Shown here in pieces: positions 15,957 through 22,178 of a DNA stretch of 33,219 nt. Every line of letters starts with the position of its first letter. Position 1 is the first letter of the stretch. The stretch lies in NCBI GenBank assembly GCA_900553685.1, contig USEI01000016.1:1-33219 (forward strand), written 5' to 3'. A model generated the notes under the pieces. That model had not been told where the DNA came from. It made no database searches and saw nothing but the letters and a program-made list of their open reading frames with translations. A program made the position numbers and the translations under genes. The DNA is from an uncultured Clostridium sp. Its GTDB lineage: Bacteria; Bacillota; Clostridia; TANB77; CAG-508.

Positions 15957-16748
15957 TTGGATATTTTTAATAATGAAAAAATTTTATATAATAATAAAAA
16001 TGGTATAGAATATATACAGTTTAAGAGACTATTAGAATATGGAATAAAGCATGCTTATACTTTAAAAGGAGAAAATCTTAATTTCCGTAGCTCCGCTCCT
16101 GAAATGGAAATAAGTTATAAAAAAGTTTTTACTGCTCTTGGATTAGATGTAAAAACATTGATGAAACCTATACAAAAACATACATCAAATGTAAAGTGTA
16201 TTGATCAGTTGGTAAGTAAAGAAAAATTAGAGAATATAGATGGCTTAATTACTGACAAGCCTAATATTGCAATTACTACAACAAATGCAGATTGTATTTT
16301 ATTTATGTTTTACGATCCTGTAAAAAAAGTAATTGCAAATATTCATTCTGGTTGGAGAGGTACTTTTCAAAAAATTTCAGAAAAATGTGTAATAAAAATG
16401 ATAAATTATTATAAATGCAATCCAAAAGATATAATATGTTGTATTTGTCCAAGCATACGTAAATGCCATTTTGAAGTTGAAGAAGATGTAAAAACTTTAT
16501 GTGAAAATATTTTTAAATTTACAGAAAGAACTAATGAATTTATAGAAAAAGGAAACATAGTTGATGGTGTTCAAAAATATATGATAGATACAGTTTTAAT
16601 TAACAAAATTTTGTTAACAGGACTAGGTATAAGAAAAGAAAATATTATAGATTCGGATATATGTAGTGTATGTAATAGTAATAAGATTTCTTCATATAGA
16701 GCAGAGGGAAAAGACTTTAAACTTGCAACAGCAATAATTAGTTTATAA
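15957..16748 (+). CDS. pgeF: Laccase-domain protein, PgeF/YlmD/YfiH family
   Basis: The family includes PgeF, a peptidoglycan-editing factor that prevents L-Ser misincorporation into muropeptides. Other members were described as purine nucleoside phosphorylases or polyphenol oxidases, so the activity here is not certain. The 263 residues include QKHTSNV, TTNADCILFMFYD, ANIHSGWRG and CPSIRKCHFEVEEDV, which hold the metal-binding His/Cys set. It starts at TTG, with AAGGTGG upstream. Direct succession after alr fits a wall-precursor role. In B. subtilis the homologue ylmD lies near sigE/sigG instead. Confidence 0.88.
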   Translation: MDIFNNEKILYNNKNGIEYIQFKRLLEYGIKHAYTLKGENLNFRSSAPEMEISYKKVFTALGLDVKTLMKPIQKHTSNVKCIDQLVSKEKLENIDGLITDKPNIAITTTNADCILFMFYDPVKKVIANIHSGWRGTFQKISEKCVIKMINYYKCNPKDIICCICPSIRKCHFEVEEDVKTLCENIFKFTERTNEFIEKGNIVDGVQKYMIDTVLINKILLTGLGIRKENIIDSDICSVCNSNKISSYRAEGKDFKLATAIISL

Positions 16749-16783
16749 GATGTTTATTGTATTATGAGAGGATGTTAAAATAA

Positions 16784-17350
16784 ATGTACAAAAATTTAGA
16801 AGAATTAAATGAAATTGTAAAAAAATGTAATAAATGTGAACTTTGCCAAAGGAGAGCAAATGTAGTATTTGGTACAGGAAATGAAGATGCTGATATTATG
16901 TTTGTTGGAGAAGGTCCAGGTGCGGATGAAGATAGAGAAGGCATACCTTTTGTTGGAAAAGCTGGAAAACTTATGAATCAAGCATTTATTGGTTTGGGAA
17001 TTTCAAGAGAGGCAGTATATATATCTAATATAGTTAAATGTAGACCACCAAATAATAGAACACCATTAAAAATAGAAGCTACAGCATGTTTGGATTATTT
17101 AAGAAACCAAGTAATGGTTATAAAACCTAAAATAATAGTTTTACTTGGAAGCACAGCACTAAAAAATATTTTAGGAGATGAATATGGAATAACAGTTTCA
17201 AGAGGAAGATGGATAGAAAAGAAAGGAATCAAGTATATGCCAACTTTTCATCCAGCAGCTTTATTAAGAGATGAAAGTAAAAAAATAGATTTTTGGAATG
17301 ATTTAGAACTAGTAAAAAAAGAGGCTATAAGGCAAAATTATAAAATATAA
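16784..17350 (+). CDS. Uracil-DNA glycosylase, family 4 (Fe-S type)
   Basis: It removes uracil from DNA. The 188-aa protein carries the four Fe-S cysteines C15, C18, C86 and C102, spaced as in the thermophilic family 4 enzymes. Motif A is GEGPGADEDREGIPFVGKAG and motif B is THPAALLR, reading FHPAALLR here. It is the last gene of the operon that opens with ogg, and a long bidirectional terminator follows. With ogg and addB it gives the operon base-excision and double-strand-break repair functions. Confidence 0.94.
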   Translation: MYKNLEELNEIVKKCNKCELCQRRANVVFGTGNEDADIMFVGEGPGADEDREGIPFVGKAGKLMNQAFIGLGISREAVYISNIVKCRPPNNRTPLKIEATACLDYLRNQVMVIKPKIIVLLGSTALKNILGDEYGITVSRGRWIEKKGIKYMPTFHPAALLRDESKKIDFWNDLELVKKEAIRQNYKI

Positions 17351-17418
17351 TTAGATTAGTATAGTATCATAAAGATTCTTTATTTCATAAAATTTAGTAC
17401 TAAAATAGTTATTAGTAA

Positions 17419-17463
17419 AAATATGGATATTTGCAAAAAATTATTTTGCAAATATCCATATTT
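17419..17463. terminator. 20-bp bidirectional terminator
   Basis: Bases 17419-17438 and 17444-17463 are perfectly complementary around a 5-base loop. The element lies between convergent genes. On the - strand the stem runs into TTTTTA, and on the + strand into GTTTTAG. Confidence 0.88.
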
Positions 17464-17494
17464 GTTTTAGTAAAGTATTATTTTATTCTTAATT

Positions 17495-18628
17495 TTAATA
17501 GTTTTTCTCTCTTATTTTTTCTTCAAATAGCAATTTCAATTTTTTAAATAATCTTTTAAAAAACTGAAACCCATAAGTATTTTCCTCCACATTTGAAAGT
17601 TCATTTGTTAAAGAATCAAGAGCTAAGATATTTCCATATTTTAGAATGAATTCTTTTTTTTCATCTAGTTTACTCATCATATCTGTATAAAAATCATTAA
17701 AAAAATTATAATTGTTTGTAGTTATCAAAACATGTTTAAAATTGTATAAATTATATTGAAAGTTTTTGACATCTTCTAAAGTTTTAATAGAGTTAAGTTC
17801 GTTATTAAAGCAATTTACTATAATCAAATTTTGAGTTTCTAAAGTTGTTTCAAAAATAATTTTTTTAAGTGCGTCAATTTTTGCATTTATTCTTTTTATT
17901 TTATCTAAGTTCTTTAATTCTTCTGATGAAACAGATAACTTATAAGTTTCTTCTGAAAGTCTTGATTCATATTCTAAAATTAAGTCAAAATTTTTTTCAA
18001 TTTGTATATATGCTTTAGTATTTGATTTTGCAATAAATGTATTTTTAAATACATCATTACTGTAAAGGGTACTGTGATATAAAGGATATGTACCAGTAAA
18101 ATAAGTCATCTCATTTATTAGAGCTGTTTGTAAAGGATAAAAGTCAGGACTTTCTGTTGAAAGTTCCATATTATAATATTTTACTGTATCTAACTTAGCA
18201 TCAGAAGCAATAGAAGCCATTTGTTGGACTGCTGCTTCATTTAATCCCATACCACTATTATTTGAACCTTCTAAATTATAAAGACCTAAACGTAACAATT
18301 TTCCATGTTTATTTTTTAAAGTTTGAATAAAATGTAAACATTCATGAAGAGCAAGAGCATTTATATTGTCTAAATCCATGTCTTTACTAAAATATATAGA
18401 ATTATTTTTATAAAAATATTTAGCCATAACCATACTATCTGGCATCTCTGCTATATACATGTTTAGTCTTGCTATTGAAATAAATAAATCACTTTGATTT
18501 AAATTATGTTCTGGAAAAGCTTTAGATATTTTTTCAGAAATACTTGAAGCAATTTTGTTTATTTCTAAAGTATTTAATTGACCAATTACTTTTATACCTT
18601 CTTTTTTTAAAGTAGAATTTATACTCAT
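17495..18628 (-). CDS. Putative HExxH metallopeptidase, uncharacterised
   Basis: I do not recognise the family. The 377-aa protein has no signal peptide, so it appears cytosolic. Residues 92-99 read ALALHECLH, a zinc-binding HExxH motif (H95, E96, H99). E131 in GMGLNEAAVQQM is a plausible third ligand in gluzincin style. The preceding IYFSKDMDLDNIN and following FIQTLKN resemble the context of small minigluzincin-like domains. Residues about 205-270 form a probable coiled coil. The C-terminus (about 355-377) is a strongly basic amphipathic helix that could touch membrane or nucleic acid. It is divergent from the dockerin protease gene. AAGGAG lies 9 bases before the start. Function is unknown. 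Confidence 0.75.
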   Translation of the reverse strand: MSINSTLKKEGIKVIGQLNTLEINKIASSISEKISKAFPEHNLNQSDLFISIARLNMYIAEMPDSMVMAKYFYKNNSIYFSKDMDLDNINALALHECLHFIQTLKNKHGKLLRLGLYNLEGSNNSGMGLNEAAVQQMASIASDAKLDTVKYYNMELSTESPDFYPLQTALINEMTYFTGTYPLYHSTLYSNDVFKNTFIAKSNTKAYIQIEKNFDLILEYESRLSEETYKLSVSSEELKNLDKIKRINAKIDALKKIIFETTLETQNLIIVNCFNNELNSIKTLEDVKNFQYNLYNFKHVLITTNNYNFFNDFYTDMMSKLDEKKEFILKYGNILALDSLTNELSNVEENTYGFQFFKRLFKKLKLLFEEKIREKNY

Positions 18629-18707
18629 CTAAAACTCCTTAAATCTTTCGTATATGTATATTATACAACAAAAAAAATAAATAAACATATCAACAATGTT
18701 AAGAAAA

Positions 18708-18725
18708 TATTACAATTTTGTTACA
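18708..18725 (+). promoter_or_regulatory. TTACA direct repeat upstream of the dockerin protease
   Basis: Two TTACA copies lie 11 bases apart (18710 and 18721), about one helical turn. Eighteen-base relatives lie at 21068-21085 (inverted) and 28354-28371. The spacing is typical of response-regulator sites, but no binding protein is known. Confidence 0.25.
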
Positions 18726-18799
18726 AAGATGATGTTACTAAAATTTAATAAAACAAAAATAAAATGCTTATATATATGTTTTCCGTAAATAATAAAAGA

Positions 18800-18832
18800 C
18801 CAGTATAATCATAAAACCATTGAAAATACTGG
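18800..18832. promoter_or_regulatory. Dyad just upstream of the dockerin protease promoter
   Basis: CCAGTAT (18800-18806) and ATACTGG (18826-18832) are perfect 7-base inverted arms around 19 bases, ending 8 bases before the -35. It is a candidate activator site. Confidence 0.3.
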
Positions 18833-18840
18833 AAAATAGC

Positions 18841-18869
18841 TTGATTTGCAAGTAAAAAAAGCCTATACT
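18841..18869 (+). promoter_or_regulatory. Promoter of the dockerin protease
   Basis: TTGATT (18841-18846) and TATACT (18864-18869) are 17 bases apart, giving a predicted start near 18876. The cohesin gene has the identical pair of hexamers and spacing. Confidence 0.7.
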
Positions 18870-18902
18870 TATATTAGATTGAAAATTAAAGGTGAGGAGC
18901 TA

Positions 18903-21050
18903 ATGAAAAAAAATAAGTTAAGTAAAGAAAAAATTAGGGTAATTTCAATAGGTGCGATTCTTTTCTCTAGTATATTTTCAGGAAAAGTTTTTGCTACTGA
19001 ATTTAATGTAAATCTTCCTGATGAATACAAAGTTTGGAATGAGTTAACAATAGAAGAAAAAGAAACTACACTTATGCCACAAACAAATTCTGCACAAGTA
19101 CCAGAAAATATTTTGAATAAGTACGAAGTGGAAGATGTTCCGTATTTAGTAAATTCATTGTTAGGCAAGAAGATTGGCGGATTTGATAATGTTTCGGCAA
19201 CTGTATCAAACTCTAGATATTCTTTAGCAGATTTGTTGAATTTGAGAGTTGAGCATCAAGGTAGTACAACAGAATGCTGGGCTTTTGCAACTTTAAAATC
19301 TATGGAATCTAATATTGCTATAGAAAATGGTTTAACAGATATACCAAATTTTTCAGAAAGACATGCTGATTATGCAACTTCTAGAACTTTTCTTGATGGT
19401 ATAAATGAAAACGGATTTAATAGGGAATTAGGAAATGGTGGACTTCCAATTTCAGCTTTAGCATATTTGACCAATGGTCAAGGAGCAGTTTTAGAAGAAG
19501 AAATGCCTTTTAAAGATAATGAAGAAAAAATAAACTTAGCTGAAATAGATAAGCCAGTTGACACTGTAGTTACTGATTATCAAATTTTACCATCAATTTA
19601 TAAAAAATATGAAATTGATGGTACTGGAAATACAAAATCAGTTTCTTATTTTGATGTAAATGGTAATGAATATTCAAAAGAAGAAGTTAATGCGTTAAGA
19701 GATATTATAAAAGAACATTTAGTAAAATATGGTGCTATTGCTACAATGACAGCTGGAAATTATTCTCAATATTATAATAATCAAAAAAATCCTTTTGCAG
19801 CTACAGCCTATAATTGTAATGATAGCAGTTTAATAAGAGATCATGCAATAACAATAGTTGGCTGGGATGATAATTATTCAAGAGATAATTTTGCAGAAGG
19901 TGCTAAGCCTTCTGAAGATGGTGCATATATAGTTCTTAATTCTTATGGAACTGAATCTTTTGACAATGGATATATGTATATTTCTTACGAAGATGCAATT
20001 ATCGAAAATGAAATGTATGGAATACAATCTACTTCTAAAGTAGATTATGATAATATTTATCAATATGACTATTATGGAGGAATATATCAAGTTGGTACAC
20101 AAAGTACAAAATCAGGTTCTTATGGTGTAGTGTATAACAAAGATAATTCAGAAGATGAAGTTTTAAATAGTGTTGGTGTGACACTTGCAGATTATGCAGC
20201 TTTTGAAGTTTATGTAAATCCTAATGGAAGTAGTTTTAGAAATGAAAATTTAATAAAAGTTGGAGAATCAGATGGTGTTTTAGCACCTGGATATCATAGG
20301 ATAGATATAACACCTGTAGAATTACAAGAAGGAGATTTTTCAATAGTTGTAAAACAAACTTCAGAAGGAGAAGCATTTTATTTTGAAGTAGAAGCTAGTG
20401 TGCCGGGAACTGCGTATGAATTTGCTGATTCTGAAAATAGAAGCTATATATCTTTAGATGGATACAATTGGGTAAATTTATCAAGTTTAAGTATTTCTGG
20501 TATTGATATGGATACAGCAGATGTATGTATAAAAGCATTTACAACATTAGGAGCAAAAGAGGAAAATCCAGATCAAACTCCAGATGACGATGAAAAGCCA
20601 AATGAAACTCCAGGTGAAGATGATAACCAAGAACCTAATGAAGATGAAGGTGGATTAACTTCAAATGTATATGTAATAGATAATAAATATATAATGAAAA
20701 TTTCTCATGGAACAAAAGTGAAAGAATTTCTAAATAATATAGACACTAATTTAATTAAAAAAGTTTATAATGAACAAGGAACTGAAATAACAAATAGTGA
20801 TGAAGTATTGGCAACAGGAATGAAACTAAAATTATCAGATTCATTAGAATATACTTTAATTGTAAGGGGTGATATAAAAACAGACGGTATATTAGACTTA
20901 ACTGATGTTTCAAAATTAATTTTACATTATAATGAAAATAAGGGATTTGAATTATCTGGAAATCCATTAAAAGCAGCAGATATGAATTTAGATGGTAAAA
21001 TTGATCTAGTAGATGTATCACAAATGATAGTTTTATATAATGCTATATAA
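18903..21050 (+). CDS. Secreted papain-family (C1) cysteine protease with C-terminal dockerin
   Basis: The precursor is 715 aa. Residues 1-32 form a signal peptide (basic KKNKLSKEKIR, hydrophobic core, cleavage near KVFA-TEF). The C1 peptidase domain follows (about 90-390): oxyanion Q119, nucleophile C125 in TECWAFAT, H314 in RDHAITIVGWDD and N346 in VLNSYG. Residues about 395-550 look like the lectin-like beta domain often found behind such proteases. An acidic Pro-rich linker (about 555-588) precedes a small beta domain, then a two-repeat dockerin (657-715) with Ca-loops starting at D657 and D693. The second loop (DMNLDGKIDLVD) is canonical. The first has Lys659 where Asn/Asp is usual. The start is ATG 18903 with GGTGAGG; the longer TTG start at 18846 lies inside the promoter. 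It likely binds the cohesin protein encoded next. Confidence 0.93.
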   Translation: MKKNKLSKEKIRVISIGAILFSSIFSGKVFATEFNVNLPDEYKVWNELTIEEKETTLMPQTNSAQVPENILNKYEVEDVPYLVNSLLGKKIGGFDNVSATVSNSRYSLADLLNLRVEHQGSTTECWAFATLKSMESNIAIENGLTDIPNFSERHADYATSRTFLDGINENGFNRELGNGGLPISALAYLTNGQGAVLEEEMPFKDNEEKINLAEIDKPVDTVVTDYQILPSIYKKYEIDGTGNTKSVSYFDVNGNEYSKEEVNALRDIIKEHLVKYGAIATMTAGNYSQYYNNQKNPFAATAYNCNDSSLIRDHAITIVGWDDNYSRDNFAEGAKPSEDGAYIVLNSYGTESFDNGYMYISYEDAIIENEMYGIQSTSKVDYDNIYQYDYYGGIYQVGTQSTKSGSYGVVYNKDNSEDEVLNSVGVTLADYAAFEVYVNPNGSSFRNENLIKVGESDGVLAPGYHRIDITPVELQEGDFSIVVKQTSEGEAFYFEVEASVPGTAYEFADSENRSYISLDGYNWVNLSSLSISGIDMDTADVCIKAFTTLGAKEENPDQTPDDDEKPNETPGEDDNQEPNEDEGGLTSNVYVIDNKYIMKISHGTKVKEFLNNIDTNLIKKVYNEQGTEITNSDEVLATGMKLKLSDSLEYTLIVRGDIKTDGILDLTDVSKLILHYNENKGFELSGNPLKAADMNLDGKIDLVDVSQMIVLYNAI

Positions 21051-21067
21051 CTTTATATTATTAATAA

Positions 21068-21085
21068 TGTTATAAAAATGTAATA
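21068..21085 (-). promoter_or_regulatory. TTACA/TAACA direct repeat upstream of the cohesin gene
   Basis: Read on the - strand, it matches the 18-base site upstream of ftsA at 16 of 18 positions and the site upstream of the protease at 15 of 18. It lies about 20 bases before the -35. Confidence 0.25.
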
Positions 21086-21104
21086 AAAAAATATATAATT
21101 TTAC

Positions 21105-21133
21105 TTGATTTTTGTTAAATGAAAAGTTATACT
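21105..21133 (+). promoter_or_regulatory. Promoter of the cohesin gene
   Basis: TTGATT (21105-21110) and TATACT (21128-21133) are 17 bases apart, the same elements and spacing as the protease promoter. The predicted leader is only about 13 bases and begins at the ribosome site. Confidence 0.7.
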
Positions 21134-21152
21134 AAAGGAAAGGAGTGTTCAA

Positions 21153-21917
21153 ATGAAAAAGAGAGTTTTAAAAATTGCTATAATAACGATGTTGTTAATA
21201 TTTGTGTATGCCAATATAGTAAATGCTTTAAGCTTTACAGCAACAATGACATCAAGTAGTACAACAGTACCAGAATCAACAGAGTTCACAATATCAATAA
21301 AGATATCTAACTTAGATGTTGGTTCAAATGGAATAAACTCAATGAGTGGTTATTTAAAGTATGATGAAGATATTTTTGAAGAAATAAATGAATCAAGCAT
21401 TGAAGGAATTAATGGTTGGTCAGTTAATTTTAACTCAGATGGCGGGAAAATTACTCTAACTAAAGGTACTTTTGTTAAAGCTGAAGAAGAAGTTTTTCAA
21501 GTTACTTTTAAAACAAAAACAGGAATTTCAGGAAAAACTGGAGAAATCAAATTTAATAATATAGTTTCTTCAAATAGTGAAACAACAATATCAGCTTCTG
21601 ATGTTTCTACAAAAATCACTATTGGAGAGGATGCATCAAATACTGGAAACACTACAAATTCATCAGGAAGCTCTGCTAGTATAGTTGCTAAACCAAATAA
21701 TAGTACAGAAAATACAAATAATACTACAAATAATACAGCAAATAATAAAGCTAATTATTCTAATGAACCTATATCATCTTATGTTAATGAATCAACAGAA
21801 GAAGATATTCCATATACAGGTGTAGAAGATACAATTATGTATATTATAGGCGCTATAATTGTAGTAGCAATAGTATTCTATATTAAATTTGAAAAGATAA
21901 ATAAAGAAATTAAGTAA
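21153..21917 (+). CDS. Single-cohesin surface protein with sortase-like anchor
   Basis: The precursor is 254 aa. A signal peptide covers 1-25 (KKR, hydrophobic core, cleavage near NA-LS). Residues about 26-160 resemble a cohesin domain: FTISIKISNLDVGSNGINS, then GYLKYDEDIFEEI, GKITLTKGTF and EVFQVTFKTK, the usual nine-strand jellyroll pattern with an early Y-D 'yDpd' turn. A Ser/Thr/Asn-rich wall-spanning linker covers about 160-215. The C-terminus has IPYTG (219-223), a short acidic stretch, a hydrophobic helix (about 227-245) and a basic tail, matching a sortase sorting signal. Cohesins bind dockerins with high affinity, and the only dockerin in the window is on the protease just upstream. 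AAAGGAG precedes the ATG, and a strong terminator follows. The cohesin call rests on pattern, not a database search. Confidence 0.82.
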   Translation: MKKRVLKIAIITMLLIFVYANIVNALSFTATMTSSSTTVPESTEFTISIKISNLDVGSNGINSMSGYLKYDEDIFEEINESSIEGINGWSVNFNSDGGKITLTKGTFVKAEEEVFQVTFKTKTGISGKTGEIKFNNIVSSNSETTISASDVSTKITIGEDASNTGNTTNSSGSSASIVAKPNNSTENTNNTTNNTANNKANYSNEPISSYVNESTEEDIPYTGVEDTIMYIIGAIIVVAIVFYIKFEKINKEIK

Positions 21918-21935
21918 TAAAATAAAAGATAACTT

Positions 21936-21972
21936 AAAAAAAGGGTTAAACAAAATGTTTAACCCTTTTTTT
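21936..21972 (+). terminator. Rho-independent terminator after the cohesin gene
   Basis: A 16-bp perfect stem (21936-21951 / 21957-21972) with core GGGTTAAAC / GTTTAACCC ends in seven T residues. Confidence 0.93.
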
Positions 21973-22114
21973 ATATAATAGAAAATTTAAATAACTCTTA
22001 TTATATAAGGAATTTGTGATAGAATAAAGATACCAATATTTGCATAAAACATTTTATTTTAAATTGCAATGATGTTTACTTTTATTCTTAAAAGTATAAT
22101 ATAAATAAAAGTGT

Positions 22115-22143
22115 TTGAAAAATGTATGCTAATAATATATAAT
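22115..22143 (+). promoter_or_regulatory. topB promoter
   Basis: TTGAAA (22115-22120) and TATAAT (22138-22143) are 17 bases apart. Confidence 0.65.
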
Positions 22144-22178
22144 AAATCTATTAAAATTAATAAAGGATGTTATTTTAA

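Noticed and set aside
18629..18840. A c-di-GMP riboswitch before the surface protease, as known for some clostridial adhesins and proteases.
   Set aside because: No GEMM-like conserved core is visible, and the predicted transcript leader is only about 27 bases.
18846..18902. A 19-residue longer N-terminus of the dockerin protease starting at TTG 18846.
   Set aside because: The TTG overlaps the -35 element and lies before the predicted transcription start. ATG 18903 has a strong ribosome site and begins a proper signal peptide.
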